64,000 bases of DNA, taken from NCBI RefSeq assembly GCF_003634575.1, contig NZ_RBLJ01000002.1, forward strand, positions 1 through 64,000, written 5' to 3'. The notes under the pieces were generated by a model that did no database searches, was not told the origin of the DNA, and saw only the letters and a program-made list of their open reading frames with translations. The DNA comes from Photorhabdus asymbiotica (GTDB lineage: Bacteria > Pseudomonadota > Gammaproteobacteria > Enterobacterales > Enterobacteriaceae). Made by a program: the position numbers and the translations under genes. This document shows positions 37,284 through 50,491 of this stretch, one piece after another (position 1 is the stretch's first letter; each line of letters opens with the position of its first letter).

Positions 37284-37733
37284 TCAAACAGCCTGCATAA
37301 TCACCCGATCTGCCATCAGCGTAATTTCCTGTACTGCAATATCATTACTGGTGGCATCAAATGAAGGTGAAGTCAATGAAGTGGGAAAAGCATTAGAAAC
37401 ATTCCAGGTCATTAATAATTCGGTACCTGCATCATTAGTTAAACTGATGGTAATATCCTTTTTCTCTACCTGATTAAGCTGAATAGAGTTAATCCAATCA
37501 AACAGTTCTGTTTTCCCCGGGAAAACGCCTTTACGCAAGGTGATATTAGTGCTCTGACTCTGACCCGGCATTTTGAACCAATTACCAACACCATCTCGGT
37601 ATTCAATGGTGTCATAACTAATATCTAATCCTGAAACACTATTAAATGGAATTTTCTCATCTCCGACAGAAACAATAAAGCGATAGACAGGAATAGGATA
37701 TTCAACCGCAATTTGAGATGTACTTGTAGACAT
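37284..37733 (-). CDS. pvc1: Injector major tube protein Pvc1
   Basis: 149 residues of the gp19/Hcp-like tube family (VYRFIVSVGDEKIPFNSVSGLD, NITLRKGVFPGKTELFDW shown in part). It stacks in hexamers to form the inner tube that holds effectors. As first gene of the operon it follows a long leader with an ops-like element; the AAGGGGC site precedes the ATG. Confidence 0.92.
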   Translation of the reverse strand: MSTSTSQIAVEYPIPVYRFIVSVGDEKIPFNSVSGLDISYDTIEYRDGVGNWFKMPGQSQSTNITLRKGVFPGKTELFDWINSIQLNQVEKKDITISLTNDAGTELLMTWNVSNAFPTSLTSPSFDATSNDIAVQEITLMADRVIMQAV

Positions 37734-38095
37734 AAAAGCCCCTTTTTAGACAAAAAATAGCTCGATTGATTACAATAATCAACATATGATGTAGGATAAT
37801 ATCTTGAGTAACGCTACCGCCACAAAATGACAGGAATATCATTCCGAATTTTTACTCATGATATAAAACTTACACCAATAATTTATCGTGCCGAAAAATC
37901 CAGAATAAGTACATTGCCAATAATGCAATTTGCTTTTTATGCAATTTCATTTACATAGAGGCAAAGACAAAGCTATTATGAATATTCTAATAAACATCAA
38001 TCCTTCATTAAACATGATGTGATACTTAAAATTTTAATAATGGAAAACACTGTCCAATCGAACATCACCATTAAAACTATTCGGAAGGAGGATAT
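37734..38095. other. Divergent intergenic region between pvc1 and the holin gene
   Basis: 362 AT-rich bases that must hold the injector promoter (minus) and that of the holin/peptidase pair (plus). Besides the ops element I cannot place convincing -35/-10 boxes. A strong site (GGAAGGAGG) precedes the holin ATG. Confidence 0.5.
37810..37821 (-). promoter_or_regulatory. ops element (RfaH recruitment site) in the pvc leader
   Basis: On the minus strand the leader reads GGCGGTAGCGTT, 77 bp upstream of the pvc1 start. The first eleven bases equal the enterobacterial ops core GGCGGTAGCGT. RfaH binds paused polymerase at ops and suppresses termination in long operons; a 20-kb operon of 16 genes is a fitting target. 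RfaH control here is inferred from this site. Confidence 0.7.
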
Positions 38096-38404
38096 ATGTC
38101 ATTTAAAATACCGAATGATGAAGATGTAATTATTTGGATAATTATAGGTACATTTTCTACATGGGGCGGAGTTGTCCGATACATTATTGATATGAAAAAG
38201 GACAAGATACGTTGGGATTGTAAAGAAGCAACAAGTCAAATGATTGTATCCAGTTTTACGGGATTTCTTGGTGGATTTCTCAGTTTTGAGAGTGGCGTCA
38301 GCCTTTACATGACTTTCGTTATTTCCGGACTGTTTGGAACGATGGGAAGCACAGGAATCAGTTATCTGTGGGGAAAATTTTTCGGTGGTGAAGACAAAAA
38401 ATGA
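38096..38404 (+). CDS. Phage-type holin
   Basis: 102 residues with three hydrophobic segments (about residues 10-30, 49-68 and 70-92) and a charged C-terminus (GKFFGGEDKK). A basic loop (DMKKDKIRWDCKEA) separates the first two. Size and layout fit phage holins; the family label is less certain. It starts behind a strong ribosome binding site and overlaps the endopeptidase gene by ATGA, the classic holin-endolysin pairing. It would open the inner membrane so the endolysin reaches the wall. Confidence 0.7.
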   Translation: MSFKIPNDEDVIIWIIIGTFSTWGGVVRYIIDMKKDKIRWDCKEATSQMIVSSFTGFLGGFLSFESGVSLYMTFVISGLFGTMGSTGISYLWGKFFGGEDKK

Positions 38405-38799
38405 GTATCAACAATAGCTTCTACTTCAGCAAAAGAAGTGAACAAAATTTAATTGGTGTACATCCTGATCTGGTGAAGGTTACCCGTTTAGCTCTACAGC
38501 TCTCCAATACCGATTTTTGTGTTATTGAGGGGCTAAGAACAGCCGAACGCCAACGGCAAATGTTTGCTGATGGGCATAGCCAAACATTGAACAGCCGCCA
38601 TTTAACCGGACACGCTGTCGATCTCGCACCATTAATCAATAGCACTATTCCCTGGGATAACTGGCAAGCCTTTATTGAACTTGCAACTACTGTCAAACAA
38701 GCTGCCCAGCGTTTGAATATTCCTATTATTTGGGGTGGAGACTGGAAGTCACTAAAAGATGGCCCACATTTTGAATTGCCTCGCCAATATTATCCATGA
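38401..38799 (+). CDS. M15-family L-Ala-D-Glu endopeptidase (endolysin)
   Basis: 132 residues with the M15C zinc-site pattern: His67 and Asp74 in SRHLTGHAVDLAP and His123 in DGPHFELP, plus the conserved IEGLRTAERQRQMF segment. Such enzymes cut the stem peptide of peptidoglycan. No signal peptide is present, so export through the holin encoded just upstream is expected. Transcribed away from the injector operon. Confidence 0.88.
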   Translation: MSINNSFYFSKRSEQNLIGVHPDLVKVTRLALQLSNTDFCVIEGLRTAERQRQMFADGHSQTLNSRHLTGHAVDLAPLINSTIPWDNWQAFIELATTVKQAAQRLNIPIIWGGDWKSLKDGPHFELPRQYYP

Positions 38800-39532
38800 A
38801 ATTCTGGCGAACTTGCACTTTAAGAACACAATTGTTTTTATGCTCAAAGTTGCGAGAAATCTTCCAATTCTGGTCAGACCCTCGCGAATTATCTTAGCAT
38901 CCATCCCTCTGAAATTTAGCCTAGCCGTTATTTTGATGCGTATGGTTAGCTTATCGAGCGTAAGATTCGCGATAAGTCACAGGAATAATCTGCCTCAATT
39001 TGTGATCTAATTCGTAAAAACAATAAATTTTTATACGAAACTCTGAATTTAGCCACTGAGAAAAGTTTTTAGCGGTTCCATCTGAAGGCACATGGTATCT
39101 TCTCTCAAAAAGAGAGTATAAGATCACAGCGACTTCCCTTTTCCTAATCAACTGATTTATTCTTTATTCGCGATTAAAAAATATTAGCGATCTTGCCCTG
39201 ATTAAAAAGCTTGTTATACAATATAGATCTCAATTTAAATAACAATCATTATTACGCCGAAAAAAATTATGATTATAGTATGATAGATAAAGATAATAAT
39301 AATTTCTGAAAGTAAATTTAATAAAAACAAGGTTGGTAAAAAATATGTGTACTTGAGTCTATAGGAAATTAATAGAAAGTGAATCATTAGCCAATAAATA
39401 TTATATTAACTATTTTTTCATGAGGAAGAGTGTTGAAAGATTGCGAGATTATCTGTAATGACGCAATGATAGATTATACCAATGCCTATTAAATTCATGT
39501 TGTAACATAGATAATTTAAAGTCAGGAAAGTA
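38800..39532. other. Intergenic region upstream of the synthetase genes
   Basis: 733 AT-rich bases. A minus-strand frame of 66 codons at 38951-39151 has no recognisable motif and no good start site. The last 60 bases lead into the synthetase gene with an AGGAAAG site. I see no complete gene or clear promoter. Confidence 0.45.
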
Positions 39533-42500
39533 ATGAAATCTACTCATTCATGCCATAAATTACAAATAACTTGCAAACGGAATACATTCGTATGGTTTAT
39601 TATGAGAATATCTGAGGGTTCGTTGGATTCGAAATTATATAGTCTTCATCCTTCTCAGGAAGATGTGTTTTACGAACAAGTGCTTTATGAGAATAGCCCA
39701 ATACACAGCCTCGGCTGGTATACATTGATAGAAAAAAATATTGATATGGTTATTTTGCAAAAAGTATGGAATTTACTATATCAACATATTGATATGTTAC
39801 GTTTACGTATATCAATTAATTCAGATAATGAAGCTATTCAATATATTCAAAATCAGCGCACGCCAGAATTAATCAAGTACTATGATGTTTCGATGCAGCT
39901 TGATTCCGAAAAGAAAGCATATCTTTGGATGAAGCAACAAATAGGTATTCCTATCGATTATTTAAAAGAAACTCCATATCAGGTTACATTGATTCGCTTA
40001 GACAATGAAAAATATTACTTTTTCACTAAATTCCACCATATTATGATTGATGGTGTCGGGTTATATCGACTTCATGAATATGTCCACAAGCTGTATACAT
40101 GTATTGAAAACGGAACATCAATAACATGGTTATCGGAAATCCCACAATATTTAACTACAATAATCAAGTCGAGAAAATATTTCAATAGCACTCAGTATGA
40201 AAAAGATAAGAGTTATTGGTTTGATTTTCTGAAGAAAAAAGAAATACATCAATTAACACCTTGCTATCAGAATACAGGTAGTAATAATTGTACGTTAATA
40301 TTACCTCTTTCAATTAAAGAAGATTTACGTACTTTTTGTAAAGAATACAAAACCAATCTGCTTTTCATCTTTTCGAGTCTGGTCAGCATTATTATGACTG
40401 AACTTACAGGACAACAAGAGCTGGTTTTTAACACGATCACACATGGAAGAGAGGGAAAATCAGAAAAATATGTTGTAGGGATGCAGGCAAATATGTATCC
40501 GGTGTATTGTCATATTTCTCATGCGGCTAGTATGATTGAACAGATTAAATTAATAAAATCCGAACTAAAAAATAGTTATTATCACTGTAAATTTCCTCAA
40601 TCTCACCTTGCTCGAATTGCTCATAAACATAAGCTTTCTCTACCCAATATATCTATTTTCTATGAACGTTTTTCTGAGTCAGACTTAGAAGCCACCGAAA
40701 ATCAGCACTATCATATAGATGGGGTTTTTAACATTCATCCTATCGTCTTTAGATTGAAAGACTATGGGTATACTCAGGAACTAAAAATAACGATAGATTA
40801 TCTACGGAAATACTTTAGTAAGCAGGATATCAACAGAATACTTAAACGATTACAAAACCTGTTTATTACCTTACTCAACAACCCTGCATCATTAGTCAGT
40901 GAATTACCTATTTTATTAGAGCAGGAGCGCCATACATTACTGCATACCTGGAATCAGCCTGATATATCCTATCCGCAAGTCCGCACTCTTCAGCAACAAT
41001 TTGAGGCTCAGGTAGCAGCCAGACCGGACAATGTGGCATTGGTGTTTGAAGGGAAAACACTGACTTATCGCCAGCTAAACGAACAGGCTAATCAGTTGGC
41101 TGCTGCGATCCGTGAACAATATCAACAGCAGTGCAATAAACCCATACCAGCCGATACGCTAGTAGCTTTATATCTGGATCGTAGTCTGGAAATGGTAATC
41201 AGCATTCTGGCAGTGCTGAAAGCCGGGGGAGCCTATGTACCCATCTCCCCGGAATATCCGCCGGAACGGGTCCGGTTTATTTTAGAAGATACCGCATCCC
41301 CCTGTGTGTTGACTCAACAGCGATATCTGACAACGCTGAGGGAATATACGCAGGTACAAACTAAACAGCCTGCATTGATAACTGTGGATGATAGGAGGGC
41401 AATAGAAAACCTGCCGACAGAAGATTTGGTACCCGTCAGCGGAGCCACAGATCTGGCATATGTTATCTATACCTCAGGCACCACCGGCCAGCCAAAAGGC
41501 GTGTTACAAACCCATCATAATGTTGTCCGTTTATTTACCAGCACACAGAAGGATTATCAATTTAACCAAAATGATACCTGGGTGCTTTACCATGCCTACA
41601 CCTTTGATTTCAGTGTATGGGAACTATGGGGAGCATTGCTCTATGGCGGGCGTTTAGTTATTCCGACAGTCGAGTGCACCAAAGATTTTGGCAGGTTCAG
41701 TCGCCTCTGTTCAGATCAAAATGTCACTGTATTGAATCAAACACCCGGGGCATTTTATGCCTTTATCGATGCCTCATTAAATATTGGTGCAGAATTTCCC
41801 CACCTCCGCTACGTGATTTTTGGTGGAGATAAACTGAATCCGGTTCAATTGAAACCCTGGTGGAACCATTACGGCGATCAATCTCCCGCTCTCATCAATA
41901 TGTATGGGATAACCGAAACAACCGTACATGTTACCTACAAGAAATTAACCCAAAACGACGCCACAGCAGTATCTTGCATTGGACGGCCATTAAATGACAT
42001 GTATGCCTACGTCTTGAATCATTCCGGAAACCTTGTACCTATTGGTGCCCCCGGAGAGCTTTACATCGGCGGCGCTGGACTGGCACGGGGATATTTAAAC
42101 CGGTCTGACCTGACCACCGAGCGGTTTGTGGCAAACCCCTTTGCCACAAATAAAGATAAGGAGCGCGGTTACACCCGTCTGTATAAAACCGGCGATTTAG
42201 TCCGCTGGCAGCCGGATGGCACTCTGGAATATCTCGGGCGCAATGATTTTCAGGTCAAAATCCGTGGTTACCGCATTGAACTGGGCGAAATTGAATGTGC
42301 CCTGACTACCCACCCGCAGGTCAAGCAGGCGGTGGTGATCGATCGCGAATATGAGGGGAATAAAGCCCTGGTGGCGTATCTGGTGACAGAGGGAGCACTC
42401 TCAGACGATGAGCTCATCAGGCACTTATCTTCTTCCCTGCCAGACTATATGCTGCCAGCCAGCTTGACCCGCATTGAGTCCATCCCCCTGACCCTGAACG

Positions 42501-45500
42501 GCAAAGTGGACCGGCAGGCATTGCCGGCACCGGTCTGGGGAAACCAGGAGGGGTACGTAGCGCCCCGCAATCCACTGGAAACCCAATTGTGTGCCATCTG
42601 GCAGGACGTATTGGGGCTGGAGCGAGTAGGCATTGAAGATAATTTCTTCCGCATCGGGGGCAATTCCCTGACCGCCATCAGGCTGACCGCCGCCATCCGC
42701 CGCATATTGGCAGCCGAAGTCTCTCTGGCGCAGTTATTTACCCTGAAAACCATCTCCGGCCTGACAACCCAGCTGGAACAGCAGACTTATACGGTTATCC
42801 CTCATCGGGCTCAGGAGCGCTACCCCTTATCGTTCGCCCAGGAACGGATGCTATTTATTGAACAGTTTGAACAAGGCTCCGATACCTACCATATCCCTTA
42901 TCTGGTTCAGCTGCATAATGATGCCTGTCTGCCCCTGTTGGAAACCGCTATTAACCAGCTCGCCGAACGCCATGCGGTGATGAAGATGGTGTACCGCTGC
43001 GATGATGACGGGCAGGTTTATCCTCAGAAACTGGACAGCAATTTGGTTATCCGGTCCTGTGAAAACGCTGCCCCGCTGTTGAACATGGTTCGTACTGAAA
43101 TAGCCACCCCGTTTGATTTGACCACCGAACCCAGCCTGCGCCTGTGCCACTATCCGGTATCTGGCCAGCATTACTTATTAATGCTATGGCACCATATCGC
43201 CATGGATGGCTGGTCAATCGATATCTTTATGGCGGAACTGGCAGAGATTTATCAGTCCCTGCGGGAAGGCCGTGACAGCCAGCTTCCCCCGCTGGAGATT
43301 ACCTATGGCGATTACGCCGCCTGGCAACGGGACTATTTACAGGGGGACACCCGTGAACGCCAGCTCACTTACTGGCGACAGACCCTGGCCGGCTATGAAT
43401 CACTGAACCTGCCCACCGATTATCCCAGACCCGCACGGGTGAATTATCAGGGACGGGATTTCCATTTTGTGCTGGACGCCCGACTTTCTGAGCAGTTAAG
43501 AACGCTGGCAAAAACACAGGAAACTACCCTGTATACCGTGCTGCTCAGTGCCTTTTCTCTCACGCTGGCAAAATTATCCGGGCAACACGATATCGTCCTG
43601 GGGACGCCGGCAGATAACCGCCACCACGCCCAAACCCACACCCTGATAGGGATGTTTGTCAATTCACTCGCCTTAAGGATACCACTTCAACAAGCCGACA
43701 GTGTCGCAGCCCTGATTAAACAGACCCATCAGCGGGTCACTGAAGCCAAAACCCATCAGGATATGCCATTTGAACAGCTGGTTGAGGCTCTGGATATTGA
43801 GCGTGACACCGCCCGCCATCCGATTTTTCAGGTCATGTTCGGGTTACAAAGCTTTGGCAATCATCCCCCAGACAGCCGTCTGCCATTCAGGCCAGTGCCG
43901 CTGGATACGCCGTTATACAGCCCGGCCAAGTTTGACCTGAGCCTGTTTCTATCCGATGGGCAAACCGAGATTACCGGGTGTCTGAACTACGCCGTCAGCC
44001 TGTTTGCAGAGACCACCCTCGTCAGACTGGCGGGGATGTATCAACGGGTACTGGAAGCCTTCGTGGCAGACCAGACCCCATCGCTGGCCGGGATTGATAT
44101 CTTGTCCGGACAGGAGCGCCATACCCTGCTGCATTGCTGGAATCAGACCGATGCGCCTTACCCGCAGGATAAAACCCTGCAACAACTGTTTGAAGCCCAG
44201 GTGGCAAGCACTCCCGATACCGTGGCGCTGGTGTTTGCAGGCACATCCCTGACCTACCGTCAGCTTAACGAACGGGCCAACCAGCTGGCTTATGTGATCC
44301 GTGAACGTTATCAGCAACACAAGCCTGTCCCTATGCCAGCGGATACCCCAATCGCCCTCTACCTCGACCGCAGTCTGGAAATGGTTATCAGTATCTTAGC
44401 GGTACTGAAAGCCGGCGGCGCTTATGTCCCCATTTCCCCTGATTATCCATTAGAGCGGGTTCGATTTATTTTAGACGATACCCAAGCCCCCTGTGTCGTC
44501 ACACAACAAAGGTATCTAGCCACGCTGGCGACAGACAAGCAAACATGCACAGAACAACCAGTGCTGATAGCAGCAGATGACCCGACAATCACCGCAGACA
44601 AGCCTGTGGACAATCCAGCATCAGTAAACACCCCCTCAGATTTGGCCTATATCATCTACACCTCCGGCACCACCGGCCAGCCAAAAGGGGTCATGATTGA
44701 GCACAAAAATGTGGCTCATCTGGTGGCAGCACAGGCAGAAATCTTTGATGCCACAGAGAGAAAAAAAACCTTAATGTTTGCTGCTTATGTCTTCGACGCC
44801 TCGGTTTCCGAGTTATTCCTCAGCCTCTTTCATGGTCATACCATTTACCTTTGCAGCGAAGCAGAACGCAATGCCCCCGCCGTTGAAAAGCTCATTCAAC
44901 GGGAAAACATTGAAATGGCCACCCTGCCACCGGCCATACTGAAATTATTAACTGATGCTGAGTTGCCTTCCCTGCAATTATTAGTGACCGCCGGAGAGTC
45001 ACCTTCTGCCAGTGTTCTTGAATATTTCAGCCAACATAACAACATACTGAATGCTTACGGCCCGACGGAAGTGACCGTTTGTGCGACGGGGAAGCAGTAT
45101 CAACGGGGCGATATTGCAACAAACATTGGTAAAGCGATTAATAACGTTCGCCTTTACGTTCTTGACAATCACGGCAATCTGTCTCCTGTCGGGGCACCGG
45201 GAGAACTGTATATCGGCGGTGCCGGATTGGCGCGGGGTTACTGGAACCGGCCTGACCTGACTGCCGAGCGGTTTGTGGCAAACCCCTTTGCCACCGCAGA
45301 GGACAAGGCTCGCGGTTACACCCGCCTGTACAGAACCGGCGATTTAGTCCGCTGGCAACCGGATGGCACTCTGGAATATCTCGGGCGCAATGATTTTCAG
45401 GTCAAAATCCGCGGTTACCGCATTGAACTGGGCGAAATTGAAACGGCCCTGACTACCCACCCGCAGGTCAAGCAGGCGGTGGTGATCGATCGCGAATATG

Positions 45501-48500
45501 AGGGGAATAAAGCCCTGGTGGCGTATCTGGTGACAGAGGGAGCACTCTCAGACGATGAGCTCATCAGGCACTTATCTTCTTCCCTGCCAGACTATATGCT
45601 GCCAGCCAGCTTGACCCGCATTGAGTCCATCCCCCTGACCCTGAACGGCAAAGTGGACCAGCAGGCATTGCCGGCACCGGTCTGGGGAAACCAGGAGGGG
45701 TACGTAGCGCCCCGCAATCCACTAGAAACCCAATTGTGTGCCATCTGGCAGGACGTATTGGGGCTGGAGCGAGTAGGCATTGAAGATAATTTCTTCCGCA
45801 TCGGGGGCAATTCCCTGACCGCCATCAGGCTGACCGCCGCCATCCGCCGCATATTGGCAGCCGAAGTCTCTCTGGCGCAGTTATTTACCCTGAAAACCAT
45901 CGCGGGCCTGACAACCCAGCTGGAACAACAAACTTATACGGTTATCCCTCATCGGGCTCAGGAGCGCTACCCCTTATCGTTTGCCCAGGAGCGGATGCTA
46001 TTTATCGAACAGTTTGAACAAGGCTCCGATACCTACCATATCCCTTATCTGGTTCAGCTGCATAATGATGCCTGTCTGCCCCAGTTAGAAGCCGCCATTA
46101 ACCTGCTTGCCGAACGCCATGCGGTGATGAAGATGGTGTACCGCTGCGATGATGACGGGCAGGTTTATCCTCAGAAACTGGACAGCAATTTGGTTATCCG
46201 GTCCTGTGAAAACGCTGACCCGCTGTTGAACATGGTTCGTACTGAAATAGCCACCCCGTTTGATTTGACCACCGAACCCAGCCTGCGCCTGTGCCACTAT
46301 CCGGTATCTGGCCAGCATTACTTATTCATGCTATGGCACCATATCGCCATGGATGGCTGGTCAATCGATATCTTTATGGCGGAACTGGCAGAGATTTATC
46401 AGTCCCTGCGGGAAGGCCGTGACAGCCAGCTTCCCCCGCTGGAGATTACCTATGGCGATTACGCCGCCTGGCAACGGGACTATTTACAGGGGGACACCCG
46501 TGAACGCCAGCTCACTTACTGGCGACAGACCCTGGCCGGCTATGAATCACTGAACCTGCCCACCGATTATCCCAGACCCGCACGGGTGAATTATCAGGGA
46601 CGGGATTTCCATTTTGTGCTGGACGCCCGACTTTCTGAGCAGTTAAGAACGCTGGCAAAAACACAGGAAACTACCCTGTATACCGTGCTGCTCAGTGCCT
46701 TTTCTCTCACGCTGGCAAAATTATCCGGGCAACACGATATCGTCCTGGGGACGCCGGCAGATAACCGCCACCACGCCCAAACCCACACCCTGATAGGGAT
46801 GTTTGTCAATTCACTCGCCTTAAGGATACCACTTCAACAAGCCGACAGTGTCGCAGCCCTGATTAAACAGACCCATCAGCGGGTCACTGAAGCCAAAACC
46901 CATCAGGATATGCCATTTGAACAGCTGGTTGAGGCTCTGGATATTGAACGTGACACCGCCCGCCATCCGATTTTTCAGGTCATGTTCGGGTTACAAAGCT
47001 TTGGCAATCATCCCCCAGACAGCCGTCTGCCGTTCAGGCCAGTGCCGCTGGATACGCCGTTATACAGCCCGGCCAAGTTTGACCTGAGCCTGTTTCTATC
47101 CGATGGGCAAACCGAGATTACCGGGTGTCTGAACTACGCCGTCAGCCTGTTTGCAGAGACCACCCTCGTCAGACTGGCGGGGATGTATCAACGGGTACTG
47201 GAAGCCTTCGTGGCAGACCAGACCCCATCGCTGGCCGGGATTGATATCTTGTCCGGACAGGAGCGCCATACCCTGCTGCATTGCTGGAATCAGACCGATG
47301 CGCCTTACCCGCAGGATAAAACCCTGCAACAACTGTTTGAAGCCCAGGTGGCAAGCACTCCCGATACCGTGGCGCTGGTGTTTGCAGGCACATCCCTGAC
47401 CTACCGTCAGCTTAACGAACGGGCCAACCAGCTGGCTTATGTGATCCGTGAACGTTATCAGCAACACAAGCCTGTCCCTATGCCAGCGGATACCCCAATC
47501 GCCCTCTACCTCGACCGCAGTCTGGAAATGGTTATCAGTATCTTAGCGGTACTGAAAGCCGGCGGCGCTTATGTCCCCATTTCCCCTGATTATCCATTAG
47601 AGCGGGTTCGATTTATTTTAGACGATACCCAAGCCCCCTGTGTCGTCACACAACAAAGGTATCTAGCCACGCTGGCGACAGACAAGCAAACATGCACAGA
47701 ACAACCAGTGCTGATAGCAGCAGATGACCCGACAATCACCGCAGACAAGCCTGTGGACAATCCGGCATCGGTAAACACCCCCTCGGATTTGGCCTATATC
47801 ATCTACACCTCCGGCACCACCGGCCAGCCGAAAGGGGTCATGATTGAGCACAAAAATGTGGTGCATATGGCGGCAGCACAGACTGAAATTTTTGATGCCT
47901 TAAAAAGAAAAAAATCCTTAATGTTTGCCGCTTATGTGTTCGATGGTTCTGTTTTCGAACTCTTCCCCGGTTTATTTAATGGCCTGACTCTTTACCTTTG
48001 CAGCGAAACAGAACGCAATGCCCCCGCCGTTGAAAAACTCATTCAACGCGAAAGCATTGAGATAGCGGCCTTACCGCCAGCAATACTGAAGCTGTTAGTT
48101 GGTTCCCACTTACCTTCCTTACAGTTATTAGTGACCGCCGGAGAATCCCCCTCGCTGGATTTTCTTGAACATTTCAGCCGTCATTGCAATGTCCTAAATT
48201 CTTATGGCCCAACCGAGGTGACCGTTTGTGCCACCGAAAAAATATATCAACGGGGGGGCATCCCTACCAATATCGGCAAAGCCATTAATAATGCCCGCCT
48301 TTACGTTCTTGATAATCACGGCAATCTGTCTCCTGTCGGAACGCCGGGAGAACTGTATATCGGTGGCGCCGGATTAGCTCGGGGTTACTGGAACCGGCCT
48401 GACCTGACCGCCCAGCGGTTTGTGGCAAACCCCTTTGCCACCGCAGCAGATAAGACCAAAGGGTATACCCGTCTGTATAAAACCGGCGATTTAGTCCGCT

Positions 48501-50488
48501 GGCAGCCGGATGGCACTCTGGAATACCTGGGACGCAATGATTTTCAGGTCAAAATCCGTGGTTACCGCATTGAACTGGGCGAAATTGAAAGTGCCCTGAC
48601 TACCCACCCGCAAGTCAAACAGGCGGTGGTGATTGATCGTGAGCATAACGGCCATAAAGTCCTGGTGGCGTATCTGGTCACAGAGGGAGCACTCTCAGAC
48701 GACAGGCTAATCCGTCACTTATCTTCTTCCCTGCCAGACTATATGCTGCCAGCCAGCTTAACCCGCATTGAGTCTGTCCCCCTGACTCTGAATGGCAAAG
48801 TGGACCGACAGGCATTGCCGGAGCCTGTCTGGGGAGTCAAAGAGGGGTACGTAGCGCCCCGCAATTCACTGGAAACCCAACTGTGTGCCATTTGGCAGGA
48901 CGTATTGGGGCTGGAACGTATTGGCATTGAAGATAACTTTTTCCGTATTGGTGGAGATTCCATTGTCAGTATCCAACTGGCCTCAAAACTGCGCCAAGCA
49001 GGCTTCTCCCTCCAAGTTAAATCAATTTTTGAAGCCCCAACAGTGGCCCGGTTAGCCCAACTACTAGCACTCTCATCGCCCACAGTTAACGTGCTCGCAG
49101 AGCAGGGATTGTTAAGCGGGGAATTTGGCCTGTTGCCTATCCAGCAGATCTTCTTCGACTGGAATTGGCCAAATCCACACCATTGGAATCAGGCATTTAT
49201 GCTTCAGATCCCCGGGAATATCAAATCTGTACAGATTAAACAGGCGCTGATAATGTTGGCCGAACAACACGATATACTACGTGCCCGTTTTATAGAAACC
49301 GAAAACAGCTATCATCAGTACTATTCCTTAGAGATGCCATCTTCATATTCCCTTTTACATCACTGTGATATCAGGGGATCAAATAAGGAAGCATTACATC
49401 AACAACTAACCCAATGGCAAAGTGGGTTCGATTACAACAACGGGCCATTATGGCAAGCAGGTCATCTGACCGGATACACAGATGGCAGTGCCCGGCTATT
49501 CTTCGCATTCCACCATCTGATTATTGACGCCGTTTCCTGGAGAATTATTGCTGAACATATACGTCTGTTATTACAAGAGATGGCCTTACCACCGAAGACT
49601 AGCAGTTATCGACAATGGGTAACGGCTGTCCATCGTTATGCTCAGCAGCATCAGGATGAAGTACCCTACTGGCAACAGGTGATAGCAGGAAACGACACCA
49701 AACCCGTGCTAGATAACATCACTCAGCACCTGTTAAGCATTCCTGCCGAAATGACGGACATTCTACTACATGAAGCCAACACCGGTTACCACACTGAAAT
49801 TAACGACTTACTGTTGAGCGCATTGACACTGGCGTTACAGGAGACTTTCTCCCAAGCTGTAAACTACATCATTCTGGAAGGACATGGGAGGGAATCCATT
49901 GACGACACATTAGATCTTTCCGAAACCGTTGGCTGGTTTACAACCATGTACCCTGTCCGCCTGGAAATGCAGACTGATATTGCAGAAACCATCATCCACA
50001 CCAAAGAGATGCTTCGTGGCGTACCAAATAAAGGTATTGGTTACAGTGCGTTACATCAAGCGGGATATCTGACTGGCGATTTACCAACCATCAGTTTCAA
50101 CTACCTTGGCCAGTTAGGAAGGACCAACCATCAAGACTGGTCCATAACCAACGATGATTGTGGTGCTGTGATAGCTAGCGAAAATGGCCGCCATCTACTA
50201 CTGGGCATCAATGGCTCAGTTCAGAGGGGAAAACTGCAATTCAGCGTAGATTCCCGCTTACCACAAACCCGAACAGAGATATTTATCACGGCATTTGAAC
50301 AAGCACTTAATGAAGTCATTGCTACTAGTCAAAAGCAGGCTCAATTGGGCGGAATAAAAACCCCCAGTGATTACGGGTTCAAAGATGTTTCAATGGAACA
50401 GCTAAATCAGCTTACTCATCGTTTTGATCATGTGAATCATGAAAATTCAGACTATCACTCAGAAAAGAAAACTATTTTGGATGTGTAA
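39533..50488 (+). CDS. Three-module non-ribosomal peptide synthetase C-A-T-C-A-T-C-A-T-E
   Basis: 3651 residues. C1 has HHIMIDG near residue 168. A1 (about 490-990) has [10 protein letters not shown] near 645 and pocket DFWNIGMVH(K), a known Thr code. T1 Ser lies near 1045. C2 has HHIAMDG near 1220. A2 (TSGTTG near 1710) has pocket DASTVAAVC(K), a known Tyr code. T2 is near 2094 and C3 near 2146-2560. A3 (TSGTTG near 2759) has pocket DGFAVASVC(K), one residue from the Trp code DGWAVASVCK. T3 (IGGDSIVSI) is near 3140. The final epimerase has [10 protein letters not shown] near 3327, so residue 3 should be D. A complete C domain in module 1 suggests N-acylation. The start has an AGGAAAG site; C1 is much more AT-rich than the rest. 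The second synthetase gene follows after 3 bp. Confidence 0.92.
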   Translation: MKSTHSCHKLQITCKRNTFVWFIMRISEGSLDSKLYSLHPSQEDVFYEQVLYENSPIHSLGWYTLIEKNIDMVILQKVWNLLYQHIDMLRLRISINSDNEAIQYIQNQRTPELIKYYDVSMQLDSEKKAYLWMKQQIGIPIDYLKETPYQVTLIRLDNEKYYFFTKFHHIMIDGVGLYRLHEYVHKLYTCIENGTSITWLSEIPQYLTTIIKSRKYFNSTQYEKDKSYWFDFLKKKEIHQLTPCYQNTGSNNCTLILPLSIKEDLRTFCKEYKTNLLFIFSSLVSIIMTELTGQQELVFNTITHGREGKSEKYVVGMQANMYPVYCHISHAASMIEQIKLIKSELKNSYYHCKFPQSHLARIAHKHKLSLPNISIFYERFSESDLEATENQHYHIDGVFNIHPIVFRLKDYGYTQELKITIDYLRKYFSKQDINRILKRLQNLFITLLNNPASLVSELPILLEQERHTLLHTWNQPDISYPQVRTLQQQFEAQVAARPDNVALVFEGKTLTYRQLNEQANQLAAAIREQYQQQCNKPIPADTLVALYLDRSLEMVISILAVLKAGGAYVPISPEYPPERVRFILEDTASPCVLTQQRYLTTLREYTQVQTKQPALITVDDRRAIENLPTEDLVPVSGATDLAYVIYTSGTTGQPKGVLQTHHNVVRLFTSTQKDYQFNQNDTWVLYHAYTFDFSVWELWGALLYGGRLVIPTVECTKDFGRFSRLCSDQNVTVLNQTPGAFYAFIDASLNIGAEFPHLRYVIFGGDKLNPVQLKPWWNHYGDQSPALINMYGITETTVHVTYKKLTQNDATAVSCIGRPLNDMYAYVLNHSGNLVPIGAPGELYIGGAGLARGYLNRSDLTTERFVANPFATNKDKERGYTRLYKTGDLVRWQPDGTLEYLGRNDFQVKIRGYRIELGEIECALTTHPQVKQAVVIDREYEGNKALVAYLVTEGALSDDELIRHLSSSLPDYMLPASLTRIESIPLTLNGKVDRQALPAPVWGNQEGYVAPRNPLETQLCAIWQDVLGLERVGIEDNFFRIGGNSLTAIRLTAAIRRILAAEVSLAQLFTLKTISGLTTQLEQQTYTVIPHRAQERYPLSFAQERMLFIEQFEQGSDTYHIPYLVQLHNDACLPLLETAINQLAERHAVMKMVYRCDDDGQVYPQKLDSNLVIRSCENAAPLLNMVRTEIATPFDLTTEPSLRLCHYPVSGQHYLLMLWHHIAMDGWSIDIFMAELAEIYQSLREGRDSQLPPLEITYGDYAAWQRDYLQGDTRERQLTYWRQTLAGYESLNLPTDYPRPARVNYQGRDFHFVLDARLSEQLRTLAKTQETTLYTVLLSAFSLTLAKLSGQHDIVLGTPADNRHHAQTHTLIGMFVNSLALRIPLQQADSVAALIKQTHQRVTEAKTHQDMPFEQLVEALDIERDTARHPIFQVMFGLQSFGNHPPDSRLPFRPVPLDTPLYSPAKFDLSLFLSDGQTEITGCLNYAVSLFAETTLVRLAGMYQRVLEAFVADQTPSLAGIDILSGQERHTLLHCWNQTDAPYPQDKTLQQLFEAQVASTPDTVALVFAGTSLTYRQLNERANQLAYVIRERYQQHKPVPMPADTPIALYLDRSLEMVISILAVLKAGGAYVPISPDYPLERVRFILDDTQAPCVVTQQRYLATLATDKQTCTEQPVLIAADDPTITADKPVDNPASVNTPSDLAYIIYTSGTTGQPKGVMIEHKNVAHLVAAQAEIFDATERKKTLMFAAYVFDASVSELFLSLFHGHTIYLCSEAERNAPAVEKLIQRENIEMATLPPAILKLLTDAELPSLQLLVTAGESPSASVLEYFSQHNNILNAYGPTEVTVCATGKQYQRGDIATNIGKAINNVRLYVLDNHGNLSPVGAPGELYIGGAGLARGYWNRPDLTAERFVANPFATAEDKARGYTRLYRTGDLVRWQPDGTLEYLGRNDFQVKIRGYRIELGEIETALTTHPQVKQAVVIDREYEGNKALVAYLVTEGALSDDELIRHLSSSLPDYMLPASLTRIESIPLTLNGKVDQQALPAPVWGNQEGYVAPRNPLETQLCAIWQDVLGLERVGIEDNFFRIGGNSLTAIRLTAAIRRILAAEVSLAQLFTLKTIAGLTTQLEQQTYTVIPHRAQERYPLSFAQERMLFIEQFEQGSDTYHIPYLVQLHNDACLPQLEAAINLLAERHAVMKMVYRCDDDGQVYPQKLDSNLVIRSCENADPLLNMVRTEIATPFDLTTEPSLRLCHYPVSGQHYLFMLWHHIAMDGWSIDIFMAELAEIYQSLREGRDSQLPPLEITYGDYAAWQRDYLQGDTRERQLTYWRQTLAGYESLNLPTDYPRPARVNYQGRDFHFVLDARLSEQLRTLAKTQETTLYTVLLSAFSLTLAKLSGQHDIVLGTPADNRHHAQTHTLIGMFVNSLALRIPLQQADSVAALIKQTHQRVTEAKTHQDMPFEQLVEALDIERDTARHPIFQVMFGLQSFGNHPPDSRLPFRPVPLDTPLYSPAKFDLSLFLSDGQTEITGCLNYAVSLFAETTLVRLAGMYQRVLEAFVADQTPSLAGIDILSGQERHTLLHCWNQTDAPYPQDKTLQQLFEAQVASTPDTVALVFAGTSLTYRQLNERANQLAYVIRERYQQHKPVPMPADTPIALYLDRSLEMVISILAVLKAGGAYVPISPDYPLERVRFILDDTQAPCVVTQQRYLATLATDKQTCTEQPVLIAADDPTITADKPVDNPASVNTPSDLAYIIYTSGTTGQPKGVMIEHKNVVHMAAAQTEIFDALKRKKSLMFAAYVFDGSVFELFPGLFNGLTLYLCSETERNAPAVEKLIQRESIEIAALPPAILKLLVGSHLPSLQLLVTAGESPSLDFLEHFSRHCNVLNSYGPTEVTVCATEKIYQRGGIPTNIGKAINNARLYVLDNHGNLSPVGTPGELYIGGAGLARGYWNRPDLTAQRFVANPFATAADKTKGYTRLYKTGDLVRWQPDGTLEYLGRNDFQVKIRGYRIELGEIESALTTHPQVKQAVVIDREHNGHKVLVAYLVTEGALSDDRLIRHLSSSLPDYMLPASLTRIESVPLTLNGKVDRQALPEPVWGVKEGYVAPRNSLETQLCAIWQDVLGLERIGIEDNFFRIGGDSIVSIQLASKLRQAGFSLQVKSIFEAPTVARLAQLLALSSPTVNVLAEQGLLSGEFGLLPIQQIFFDWNWPNPHHWNQAFMLQIPGNIKSVQIKQALIMLAEQHDILRARFIETENSYHQYYSLEMPSSYSLLHHCDIRGSNKEALHQQLTQWQSGFDYNNGPLWQAGHLTGYTDGSARLFFAFHHLIIDAVSWRIIAEHIRLLLQEMALPPKTSSYRQWVTAVHRYAQQHQDEVPYWQQVIAGNDTKPVLDNITQHLLSIPAEMTDILLHEANTGYHTEINDLLLSALTLALQETFSQAVNYIILEGHGRESIDDTLDLSETVGWFTTMYPVRLEMQTDIAETIIHTKEMLRGVPNKGIGYSALHQAGYLTGDLPTISFNYLGQLGRTNHQDWSITNDDCGAVIASENGRHLLLGINGSVQRGKLQFSVDSRLPQTRTEIFITAFEQALNEVIATSQKQAQLGGIKTPSDYGFKDVSMEQLNQLTHRFDHVNHENSDYHSEKKTILDV
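42195..44700 (+). repeat. 2.5-kb near-identical module segment, copy 1
   Basis: Runs from the A8 region of A1 through T1 and C2 to the A3 core motif of A2. It is nearly identical to 45342-47847 (offset 3147) and 53292-55797 (offset 11097). All offsets are multiples of three, so exchange keeps the frame. Confidence 0.85.
45342..47847 (+). repeat. 2.5-kb near-identical module segment, copy 2
   Basis: T2-C3 and the N-terminal half of A3. Differs from copy 1 at scattered positions, for example near 46080-46110. Confidence 0.85.
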
Positions 50489-50491
50489 AAG

